DNA from: Thermoplasmata archaeon
GTDB lineage: Archaea > Thermoplasmatota > Thermoplasmata > RBG-16-68-12 > JAGMCJ01
Length of the DNA stretch: 5,391 nucleotides
Direction of reading: 5' to 3'
NCBI GenBank assembly: GCA_023129265.1
Contig: JAGMCJ010000001.1
Location: 1-5,391, forward strand
Shown: piece by piece, positions 1 through 5,391 of the stretch
How positions within the stretch are numbered: position 1 is the first letter of the stretch
Layout: every line of letters begins with the position of its first letter
Made by a program: the position numbers and the translations under genes
Notes under the pieces: generated by a model
Databases searched by the model: none
Told to the model about the DNA's origin: nothing
The model's input: the letters and a program-made list of their open reading frames with translations, nothing else

Positions 1-899
1 TCCTCCCGCCGAAGTCGCTCAAGGCTCTCATAGAGTTCTCCCATGGTAAGGGAAACGTCGTCGGCCTGACGAGCGTGGAGGACTCCAGTAGCTTCGGAGT
101 CGTGGACCTGAAGGGAGACATCATCCAAGGGATAGAGGAGAAGCCCGCAAGGCCGAAGTCCAACCTCATTAACGCCGGAATCTATGTCTTCCAGCCAGCG
201 ATCTTCGATGCGATCTCCAAGACGAGGAAATCCCCTCGAGGGGAGTATGAGATAACGGATTCTCTGAAGATACTCATGAAGAAGAAGGTGTACGGTTTCG
301 CTCTCCCCGGTGATTGGATCGACGTTGGAAGACCATGGGACCTTCTCAAGGCGAACAGCATCCTAATGAAGGACATGAAGTCAAAGATCGAGGGCAAGGT
401 GGACAAGAACGTGGTCATTGAGGGGGAGGTGCTGATCGGCAAGGGAACCAGGGTGAGGAGCGGAACCACGATCCTGGGACCCGTCGTGATAGGAAGGGAC
501 TGCAGTATCGGCCCGAACTCCTTCATTCGAGGAAGCAGCTATATCGGGGACGGATGCAAGGTGGGGGCCAGTTCCGAAGTGAAGAACTCGATAGTCATGA
601 ACGAGACGCACATCCCCCATCATAACTACGTCGGCGACAGCATCATCGGGGAGAGATGCAATCTGGGCTCAGGCACGAAGATTGCCAATCTCCGATTGGA
701 TGAGGACACGATCAGGATCTCTGTGAAGGGAAAGAAGGTGGACACCGGCCTGAGAAAGCTCGGCGTCATAATGGGTGACGATGTCAAGACCGGAATAAAC
801 GCATCCATCGACTCCGGAACGGTAATCGGAGAAGACTCCCTGATTGGTCCTGGAGCCCTCGCCGGGGGATTCATATCTTCGAATAGCAGGATACACTGA
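1..899 (+). CDS. Bifunctional sugar-1-phosphate nucleotidylyltransferase/acetyltransferase, archaeal GlmU-like (5' partial)
   Basis: The frame is open from base 3 with no start in the window, so the gene enters from the left; 298 codons are present before TGA at 897-899. Family members are about 400 residues, so roughly the first 100 are missing, including the usual N-terminal nucleotide-binding G-rich loop. Numbering from base 3, the nucleotidyltransferase part shows EKP (46-48), NAGIYVF (57-63) and WIDVGRPWD, whose Asp107 is the expected metal ligand. From about residue 137 come left-handed beta-helix hexapeptide repeats (for example VIGRDCSIGPNSFI). The acetyltransferase signature follows: PHHNYVGDS with the likely catalytic His206, NLGSGT (220-225) and RKLG (251-254). 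Related archaeal enzymes (Sulfolobus ST0452, MJ1101) acetylate amino-sugar phosphates and make UDP- or dTDP-sugars in the cytoplasm. The exact sugar cannot be read here. A GTG at base 75 is internal, not the start. The glycosyltransferase 5 bases downstream suggests the product feeds glycan assembly. Confidence 0.9.
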   Translation, partial: LPPKSLKALIEFSHGKGNVVGLTSVEDSSSFGVVDLKGDIIQGIEEKPARPKSNLINAGIYVFQPAIFDAISKTRKSPRGEYEITDSLKILMKKKVYGFALPGDWIDVGRPWDLLKANSILMKDMKSKIEGKVDKNVVIEGEVLIGKGTRVRSGTTILGPVVIGRDCSIGPNSFIRGSSYIGDGCKVGASSEVKNSIVMNETHIPHHNYVGDSIIGERCNLGSGTKIANLRLDEDTIRISVKGKKVDTGLRKLGVIMGDDVKTGINASIDSGTVIGEDSLIGPGALAGGFISSNSRIH

Positions 900-904
900 G
901 GGCA

Positions 905-2023
905 ATGAAAGTTCTGCAGGTCGCTCCGTATTTCCACCCTCACGTCGGGGGAGTCGAATCTCACGTCTTCGACCTGTCCAGGAAGCTCGCTGAGCTCGGT
1001 CTCCAGGTCGAGATTGTCACCAGCATGTATGAGAAGATGAAGGACAGGGAGAACGTTTCTGGACTGGACGTTGTGCGGTTGAAGCCGCTCGCTCTATGGT
1101 GGAAAACGCCAGTCACTTTCAAGCTGCGGGCGTACGTCTCTTCGAGCGATGCGGACATAGTCCACGCCCACAGCCCTCCTCCTCTGGACTCCTACTTCGC
1201 CGCAAGGGCGTGCAAGTCCTTCAAGAAACCGTTCGTCATCACGTACCATTGTGACCTCGAAATCCCTGGAGTGCTCGGGCCATTCATTGTCTGGATGTAT
1301 GAGAGGACCCTCGGCTCCTACACGGTGAGCTCTGCGGACAAGATCATCGTCACAACGGGCACTTACGCGGCGACATCCAGAAGCGTTTGGAAGTACCTGC
1401 CCGTCGTCATCCCAAACGCGGTGGACAAACAGATGTTCAATCCGTCCGTCGACGGGTCAGGGATCAGGGGAAGGCATAACATCGGAAGCGATGAGAGGGT
1501 TGTGCTGTTCGTAGGGAGACTCGTGAGCCACAAAGGGATCGAGCACCTTTTGGACGCGGCGACTCACGTCCCGGACGCCAAGTTCGTCATCGTGGGAGGA
1601 GGTGAGTTCGCAGAGAGACTCAGAAGGCGACATCCTGCAGTTTCCGGCGGGAACGTGATATTCGCGGGAAGGGTCCCGTACGCGGATCTTCCGAAGTACT
1701 ACGCGGCTTGCGACATCTCCGTGCTTCCCTCCGTTTCCAGGCTGGAGGCGTTCGGCATTGCCGCGCTCGAAGGGATGTCCTCTGGGAAACCCGTGGTCGT
1801 CAGCGACATTCCAGGCGTCAGGGAAGTGATAACGGACGGGGAGGAAGGGTTGTTGTGCGAACCGATGAACCCCGAGGATCTTGCCCAGAAGATTACGACC
1901 CTCCTTGAGAGCGATGCGAGGCGCCAGCGGATGGGCTCGAAGGGCAGGGAGAAGATCGAGAAGTACTTCGACGTCGAGAGGGTCGCCAAGAATCTGGCAG
2001 AGGTCTACGAGTCACTGGTCTAG
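905..2023 (+). CDS. Glycosyltransferase family 4 (GT-B fold, group 1)
   Basis: This 372-residue protein has the normal length for a retaining GT4 enzyme, which transfers a sugar from a nucleotide-sugar donor to a lipid- or glycan-linked acceptor at the cytoplasmic membrane face. The N-terminal Rossmann half begins MKVLQVAPYFHPHVGGVE; the GGVExH acceptor-side motif is at residues 15-20. The C-terminal donor-binding half has VGRLVSHKG (203-211), with Arg205 and Lys210 as expected phosphate contacts. It also has the E-x7-E motif, Glu281 and Glu289 in LEAFGIAALEG, followed by SGKPVV. I see no signal peptide or membrane helix. The ATG at 905 is favoured because the GT4 N-terminus starts there; a short GAGG (898-901) overlaps the upstream stop, so translation is probably coupled to the nucleotidyltransferase gene. 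The donor and acceptor are unknown. The stop TAG (2021-2023) overlaps the stop of the convergent JAMM gene. Confidence 0.93.
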   Translation: MKVLQVAPYFHPHVGGVESHVFDLSRKLAELGLQVEIVTSMYEKMKDRENVSGLDVVRLKPLALWWKTPVTFKLRAYVSSSDADIVHAHSPPPLDSYFAARACKSFKKPFVITYHCDLEIPGVLGPFIVWMYERTLGSYTVSSADKIIVTTGTYAATSRSVWKYLPVVIPNAVDKQMFNPSVDGSGIRGRHNIGSDERVVLFVGRLVSHKGIEHLLDAATHVPDAKFVIVGGGEFAERLRRRHPAVSGGNVIFAGRVPYADLPKYYAACDISVLPSVSRLEAFGIAALEGMSSGKPVVVSDIPGVREVITDGEEGLLCEPMNPEDLAQKITTLLESDARRQRMGSKGREKIEKYFDVERVAKNLAEVYESLV

Positions 2024-2406
2024 TCGATTACTTCCAGGTCAACGGGCTCTCCGTACAGATCGAAGGCCCGCCAGGAATCCTTGTCGAAAGGGACGCCAGT
2101 TATTATGTGGATGTACCCGAACTTCTGGAAGAGAGCTATGTCCGCTTCGGAGGGACTTATGCTTCCCGACGGATGGGAATGAACCGTTCCGACAACCGTG
2201 AAATCGATGGGAAGCATGTGCAACTGGAATATGGCCGACCTCGAACCCGACAGCGTGCCCGGGAGTAGCATGATCTCCGTGATTACACCCTCCTCCGCCC
2301 TGAGGATGGCCCCGAACTCGTTTGGATGGATATCCCTCGAAGCCTCAAGAATCATTTCAATGGTCTCTCTCTTAATCGCCCTAGCCCTCTTCCTTTTGAG
2401 CGGCAT
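2020..2406 (-). CDS. JAMM/MPN+ (Mov34-PAD1) family metalloprotease-like protein
   Basis: A small protein of 128 residues from ATG at 2406 (129 if GTG at 2409 is used). Numbered from the ATG, it has the full JAMM zinc site: Glu30 in NEFGAIL, then HSHPSGSISPSEAD giving His76, His78, Ser86 and Asp89, matching HxHx7SxxD. All ligands are present, so an active metalloprotease is expected. The N-terminus is Lys/Arg-rich (PLKRKRARAIKR), and no signal peptide or membrane segment is visible. Known archaeal relatives such as Haloferax JAMM1 remove ubiquitin-like SAMP proteins from their targets; that role here is inference, as no SAMP or E1-like gene lies in the window. It is the last gene of a three-gene operon: the upstream NAD kinase stop TGA and this ATG share one base (TGATG), which favours coupled translation and the ATG start. 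I see only a weak ribosome site (GGTG near 2413-2416). Confidence 0.88.
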   Translation of the reverse strand: MPLKRKRARAIKRETIEMILEASRDIHPNEFGAILRAEEGVITEIMLLPGTLSGSRSAIFQLHMLPIDFTVVGTVHSHPSGSISPSEADIALFQKFGYIHIITGVPFDKDSWRAFDLYGEPVDLEVID

Positions 2407-3212
2407 CACTGCACCATCAGCTTCTCTCTGATTCTCTCGTAGAAGTCCTCGTGGAAGCGTACGAACCTGGCCTTGTTCTCCGATACCCCAATCCTGACCT
2501 CCTCATCACCGTTCAGGTCGAACTCCACCTGACCATCGAGGACCAGCTTGCACGGCTTGGGATCGGAGATGCGCAGCGAGACCTCGCTCTGCGCGGGGAT
2601 TATCAGCGGTCTGACGGAGAGTTTGAACGGCGCGATGGGAACCATCACGATCGCCTCGACTCTCGGGTCAATGATGGGCCCGCCAGCGCTCATCGCGTAG
2701 CAGGTGGAACCTGTAGGGGTGGCGATTATGACTGCATCCGCCCTGATGTTCTCGGCGGGCTGCCCGTCAATCTCTATCGAAAAAGCCCTCATCTTCGCTA
2801 TGTGCGCCGTGTTCAGGACCGCCTCGTTCGTGCAGTCCGGAACCCGTTCTCCGTTGACCTGGGTCTTCAGCTTCAGCCTCTCGTCGATCTCGTAGTCTCC
2901 AGTGACTATCTTGTCAAGGCCCTTCTCAATCTCGTCCACACGAATCTCCGTCAGGAATCCTAGAACACCGGCGTTGATGCCGAATATCGGGGAGGAATTC
3001 CTCTGAAGCGTGGAGAGAATGGTCCCGTCCCCGCCGATTGCGACAACGACATCCGCATCTATCTCCTCCAAGGGAGAACCTTCCCTGCCGATCTTCTTCG
3101 CCAGATTCTCGTCCAGCAATACCTCGTGGTCCGGCTCCAGATAGTTCAGGACGCGGTTCGCCAAAGCGATTCTCCGCTCAATCTCAGGATTGCAGGAAAT
3201 ACCAAACTTCAT
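2406..3212 (-). CDS. nadK: NAD kinase (ATP/polyphosphate-NAD kinase, PpnK type)
   Basis: At 268 residues this has the usual size for archaeal and bacterial NAD kinases, which phosphorylate the adenosine ribose 2'-OH of NAD to make NADP in the cytoplasm. Visible motifs in order: GGDGT (60-64) in VVVAIGGDGTIL, the phosphate-donor site; FGINAGVLGFL (77-87); NE (129-130) in CTNEAVLN, which contacts NAD; and TPTGSTCYAMSAGGP (165-179), the conserved glycine-rich kinase motif. The C-terminal half ends in beta-rich sequence as in the family, including LDGQ. The ATG at 3212 overlaps the upstream IMPase-like stop as ATGA and is preceded by a strong GGAGGT ribosome site six bases upstream, so the start is well supported. 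The same phosphatase-then-kinase order is known as a single fused protein in methanogens (MJ0917), which ties the gene to NAD/NADP balance. Confidence 0.95.
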   Translation of the reverse strand: MKFGISCNPEIERRIALANRVLNYLEPDHEVLLDENLAKKIGREGSPLEEIDADVVVAIGGDGTILSTLQRNSSPIFGINAGVLGFLTEIRVDEIEKGLDKIVTGDYEIDERLKLKTQVNGERVPDCTNEAVLNTAHIAKMRAFSIEIDGQPAENIRADAVIIATPTGSTCYAMSAGGPIIDPRVEAIVMVPIAPFKLSVRPLIIPAQSEVSLRISDPKPCKLVLDGQVEFDLNGDEEVRIGVSENKARFVRFHEDFYERIREKLMVQ

Positions 3213-3991
3213 CCCAGAACCTCCAATACTCTCTCATCTCCAATGACCATGAAATTCGACCTTGACGAAATGTCGAAGTCCATCTCCAGTCTCCGACCAT
3301 CCAGGTCAAGGGTCTCCCCGCCAGCTTCTCTTACGATGAGTGCGCCCGCCGCGATGTCGATTATCCTCAGCATGGCGTCGCAATCCACATAGTACAGGTC
3401 GGCCTGGCCGCTGGCGATGTAGCACATCTCAAGGGAAGCGGCTCCAAATGAGCGTGCACGTCTGGCCTTCGCCGCTATCTCAAACGAGCGGGGATGAGCG
3501 AGTTTTCCGATGTAGACTATGAACAGGGACTTCTCTGGGTCGAAAGCCGCGGTCCTGATTCTCTCGCCGTTCAGGAAGGCACCCTTGCCCTTCTCAGCAT
3601 AATACGCATCGCCGTCTGTGAGGTTCCTCACGAGCCCGTACTTCACATCGGAGAGACAGCTCTCGCCAACCGCCATGGAGATCGAATAGAACGGCGTACC
3701 CAGCAGGGCATTGAACGTCCCGTCCACCGGGTCGAGAACCAGGGTCATGTCGGCCCCGTTGTCGATGAATTCCGACTCCTCGCTCAGAATGTTCAGAGGG
3801 ATGTTCTCCCGCTCGACCTTCTCTATGACCACCCTCTCCGCGATTTCGTCTATCCTGGAGGTGGGTGTCCCGTCCGCACCCATGCCAACCTGCTTTGAGA
3901 AATCTGTTCCTGAGGATGACCTCAGTGTCCTGTAGACCTCCTCGGCCGTCTCGAAAAGGAACTCCTTCACATTCTCTGTAATCGACTCCAT
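3209..3991 (-). CDS. Inositol monophosphatase family protein, MJ0109-like (candidate NADP phosphatase / FBPase / IMPase)
   Basis: A Mg-dependent, Li-sensitive-type sugar phosphatase of 260 residues from ATG at 3991. Numbered from that start, it shows DGTPTSRID (40-48), the metal-binding LSEE (69-72), DPVDGTFN (87-94) with the two metal-binding Asp residues, FGAASLEMCY (182-191), and RIIDIAAG (209-216) with the third metal Asp212 followed by REAGG. From memory the sequence resembles M. jannaschii MJ0109, a combined IMPase/fructose-1,6-bisphosphatase, through the LEMCY and DIA segments and the spacing of the N-terminus. Its neighbour NAD kinase, overlapped by ATGA, suggests NADP phosphatase activity as in fused MJ0917; which substrate is real cannot be decided from sequence. 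An in-frame ATG at 4024 would add 11 residues (MQLGRRTNDLR). I prefer 3991 because the extension is unlike family N-termini, but neither start has a good ribosome site. This is the first gene of the operon. Confidence 0.9.
   Translation of the reverse strand: MESITENVKEFLFETAEEVYRTLRSSSGTDFSKQVGMGADGTPTSRIDEIAERVVIEKVERENIPLNILSEESEFIDNGADMTLVLDPVDGTFNALLGTPFYSISMAVGESCLSDVKYGLVRNLTDGDAYYAEKGKGAFLNGERIRTAAFDPEKSLFIVYIGKLAHPRSFEIAAKARRARSFGAASLEMCYIASGQADLYYVDCDAMLRIIDIAAGALIVREAGGETLDLDGRRLEMDFDISSRSNFMVIGDERVLEVLG
3219..3224 (-). promoter_or_regulatory. Ribosome binding site of the NAD kinase gene
   Basis: On the minus strand GGAGGT lies six bases before the ATG at 3212 and sits inside the last codons of the upstream IMPase-like gene. 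It matches the anti-Shine-Dalgarno sequence well. It is by far the strongest ribosome site in this operon, so NAD kinase can be initiated independently as well as by coupling through the ATGA overlap. Confidence 0.8.
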
Positions 3992-4068
3992 CCTTAAATC
4001 ATTAGTCCTGCGACCGAGCTGCATGCCGACTTTGGACTCGGGTCATCGGCGGGGCATGCTTCATTAGA

Positions 4069-4076
4069 TTTATATA
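4069..4076 (+). promoter_or_regulatory. Archaeal TATA box of the thermosome gene
   Basis: TTTATATA is a near-perfect archaeal TATA element in otherwise GC-rich surroundings. It lies 50 bases before the ATG at 4127, which places the transcription start near 4095-4102 and gives a leader of about 25-32 bases. The upstream bases (CATTAGA) are only a partial match to a BRE. Read on the other strand the element is TATATAAA, so it could also serve the divergent phosphatase operon; direction would depend on the BRE side. Confidence 0.75.
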
Positions 4077-4095
4077 GAAGAACAAACATAGCAAC

Positions 4096-4110
4096 CTAGA
4101 ATTCATCTAG
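4096..4110. repeat. Perfect inverted repeat CTAGA-N5-TCTAG at the expected thermosome transcription start
   Basis: The arms CTAGA (4096-4100) and TCTAG (4106-4110) are exact reverse complements around the 5-base spacer ATTCA. The repeat starts about 20 bases after the TATA box, over the predicted start of transcription, where archaeal repressors often bind. It could equally form a weak 5-bp hairpin in the leader. The operator role is inference; I recognise no known heat-shock regulator motif. Confidence 0.5.
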
Positions 4111-4113
4111 AAA

Positions 4114-4120
4114 GGGGTGA
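4114..4120 (+). promoter_or_regulatory. Ribosome binding site of the thermosome gene
   Basis: GGGGTGA contains GGTGA, complementary to the archaeal 16S rRNA 3' end (UCACC), and ends six bases before the ATG at 4127. That spacing favours the first of two tandem ATG codons (4127 and 4130) over the second only slightly. Confidence 0.75.
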
Positions 4121-4126
4121 GAAACA

Positions 4127-5391
4127 ATGATGACAGGAACCACACCAGTGCTGGTGTTGAAAGAAGGAACGAGAAGAGAAAGGGGAAAGGGAGCTCAGCT
4201 CAACAACATCGCCGCCGCCAAGGCTGTGGCCGATGCGGTCCGCTCAAGTCTGGGTCCGCGAGGGATGGACAAGATGCTCGTGGACAGCATGGGCGATGTC
4301 GTCATCACCAACGACGGTGTGACGATACTGAAGGAGATCGACATCGAGCACCCGGCGGCCAAGATGCTCGTGGAAGTGGCGAAGACGCAGGACGAAGAAG
4401 TCGGAGATGGGACCACGACCGCAGTGATTCTGGCGGGCGAGCTGCTGAAGAAGTCAGAGGACATGATTGACCAGAACGTCCACCCGACCATAATCGCTGG
4501 AGGATATAGGATAGCCGCAGACAAGTCGGTCGAGGTCCTCTCCAAGATCGCGAAGAAGGTCGACATCAAGGACAAGAAGCAACTGAGAGAGATCGCGGCC
4601 ACGGCGATGATTAGCAAGAGCGTCGGGTCGCACCGAGATGTGCTTGCCGACATCGCTGTCAAGGCGGTCACGATGGTCGCAGAGAAGACAGAGGACGGAA
4701 GATGGTCGATCGACGATGATAACATCCAGATCACTAAGAAGCAGGGAGCTGGCGTCGCCGATTCAGAGCTGATTCCTGGGATAATCGTGGACAAGGAGAG
4801 GGTTCATCCCGGCATGCCGAGGAGCGTGAAGAAAGCGAAGATCGCACTGCTCGACTCAGCAATGGAAGTCAAGAAGACGGAAATCGACGCGAAGATTCAG
4901 ATCACCGATCCGACGCAACTCCAGGCATTCCTGAATGAAGAGGAGAACATGCTGAAGGGCATGGTGGCCAGGGTCAAGAAGTCTGGTGCGAACGTCCTCT
5001 TCTGTCAGAAGGGCATCGATGACCTTGTGCAGCACTACCTATCCAAAGAGGGGATCTATACTGTGCGCAGGGTCAAGAAGTCGGACATGGAGAAACTCGC
5101 CAAGGCGACCGGTGCGACGATCGTATCGAAGATCGACGAGCTGAGAAAAGGAGACCTTGGGTCCGCAGGCGAGGTCTACGAGAAGAAGATAGGCGACGAT
5201 GAGATGACATTCGTGACCGGATGCAGGAACCCGAAAGCCGTGTCCGTCCTTCTCCGAGGCGGGACCGAACACGTCGTCGATGAGCTTGACAGGTCCTTCG
5301 AGGATGCCATTAGCGTCGTCGGAATAGCGATTGAGGACGGGAAAATGGTAGCGGGCGGAGGTTCCGCGGCGACTGAGATTGCGCTTGCACT
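4127..5391 (+). CDS. thsA: Thermosome subunit, group II chaperonin (3' partial)
   Basis: An ATP-driven protein-folding chaperonin of the archaeal cytosol that assembles into double rings with a built-in lid. The frame runs without a stop from ATG 4127 to the window edge: 421 codons of an expected ~545. Equatorial-domain motifs: SLGPRGMDKMLVD (41-53), TNDGVTILKEIDIEHPAAKM (61-80) and GDGTTT (93-98), with Asp63 and Asp94 of the ATPase site; the third conserved Asp is Asp393 in RSFEDA. The apical domain carries the lid-forming helical protrusion around residues 250-285, after the EVKKTE segment, and FCQKGIDD near 292-299. RGGTEHVVDELDR precedes the return to the equatorial domain. The last visible motif is GGGSAATEIAL, slightly different in spacing from the GGGAxE I expect. 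The C-terminus, including any Gly/Met-rich tail, is off the window. Alpha or beta type cannot be decided, so the symbol is nominal. It has its own promoter and strong ribosome site. Confidence 0.96.
   Translation, partial: MMTGTTPVLVLKEGTRRERGKGAQLNNIAAAKAVADAVRSSLGPRGMDKMLVDSMGDVVITNDGVTILKEIDIEHPAAKMLVEVAKTQDEEVGDGTTTAVILAGELLKKSEDMIDQNVHPTIIAGGYRIAADKSVEVLSKIAKKVDIKDKKQLREIAATAMISKSVGSHRDVLADIAVKAVTMVAEKTEDGRWSIDDDNIQITKKQGAGVADSELIPGIIVDKERVHPGMPRSVKKAKIALLDSAMEVKKTEIDAKIQITDPTQLQAFLNEEENMLKGMVARVKKSGANVLFCQKGIDDLVQHYLSKEGIYTVRRVKKSDMEKLAKATGATIVSKIDELRKGDLGSAGEVYEKKIGDDEMTFVTGCRNPKAVSVLLRGGTEHVVDELDRSFEDAISVVGIAIEDGKMVAGGGSAATEIALA

Larger units (their letters stand above)
4025..4126. 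other. Divergent intergenic region between the IMPase-like operon and the thermosome gene
   Basis: This is the only intergenic space of note in the window (about 135 bases if the operon starts at 3991). It holds the thermosome TATA box, inverted repeat and ribosome site listed separately. I see no tRNA-like or other RNA gene. A 7-base inverted repeat, GCATGCC at 4021-4027 and GGCATGC at 4053-4059 (25 bases apart), flanks the likely minus-strand leader; its role is unknown and it may be chance. No separate clear TATA box is visible for the minus operon. Confidence 0.6.

Noticed and set aside
182..964. Several - strand open frames opposite the nucleotidyltransferase and the start of the glycosyltransferase
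   Set aside because: The plus-strand proteins explain the sequence fully, and the antisense frames overlap each other and show no motif.
1699..2201. Plus-strand out-of-frame ORFs and a - strand ORF across the glycosyltransferase end and the JAMM gene
   Set aside because: Arg-rich translations in alternative frames of well-identified genes. I checked for a frameshift extension of the glycosyltransferase and none is needed, as it ends at normal length.
2451..2963. A 170-codon open frame on the + strand opposite NAD kinase
   Set aside because: It is fully antisense to a gene with complete family motifs, resembles no family I know, and has no promoter or ribosome site. It is a shadow of GC-rich coding DNA.
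3494..3898. A 134-codon + strand frame opposite the IMPase-like gene
   Set aside because: It is antisense to all the phosphatase metal-binding motifs and has no supporting signals.
4117..4470. A 117-codon + strand frame overlapping the thermosome start
   Set aside because: It is an out-of-frame reading of the chaperonin gene, with low-complexity Arg/Gly-rich sequence and no family resemblance.
4195..4794. A 199-codon open frame on the - strand inside the thermosome gene
   Set aside because: The + strand carries unmistakable thermosome motifs here. The Ser/Thr/Ile-rich translation is the typical reverse-strand shadow.
1..5391. CRISPR array, tRNA/rRNA, insertion sequence or transposase, attachment site
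   Set aside because: Genes fill almost the whole window. I saw no spaced direct repeats, tRNA-like folds, terminal inverted repeats or transposase motifs by eye.

Overview
The window is densely coding archaeal DNA of moderately high GC. It reads as a euryarchaeal or Thermoplasmata-like genome. The evidence is a group II chaperonin (thermosome) gene behind a classic archaeal TATA box and a GGTGA-type ribosome site, an inositol monophosphatase-like enzyme of the methanogen MJ0109 type, an archaeal-size NAD kinase, a small stand-alone JAMM metalloprotease, and an archaeal two-domain sugar-1-phosphate nucleotidylyltransferase/acetyltransferase. The lineage below archaea is inference only.

Layout. 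Bases 1-2023 (+) hold a 5'-truncated sugar-nucleotide synthesis gene followed after 5 bases by a GT-B glycosyltransferase. Together they look like part of a surface-glycan, glycolipid or protein-glycosylation locus. Bases 2020-3991 (-) hold a tightly overlapped three-gene operon, transcribed right to left: IMPase/NADP-phosphatase-like gene, NAD kinase, JAMM protease. Bases 4127-5391 (+) hold the first ~421 codons of a thermosome subunit, which runs off the right edge. The only real intergenic space is the ~135 bases between the divergent IMPase and thermosome genes, and it contains the thermosome promoter. The two convergent genes meeting at 2020-2023 share the bases of their stop codons.

How the genes fit together. 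The kinase and the phosphatase-like gene are plausibly opposing enzymes of NAD/NADP balance. Their order matches the two halves of the fused Methanocaldococcus jannaschii enzyme MJ0917, but here they are separate genes with an ATGA overlap. The JAMM gene is translationally coupled behind the kinase. The thermosome is an independent housekeeping/heat-shock gene, and a small perfect inverted repeat lies at its expected transcription start.

All six genes are recognisable families, and I see no mobile element, CRISPR array, tRNA, rRNA or clear pseudogene. Nothing amounts to an obviously new system. The most interesting points are the unfused NADP phosphatase/NAD kinase pair with a coupled JAMM protease, and the possible operator at the thermosome start.
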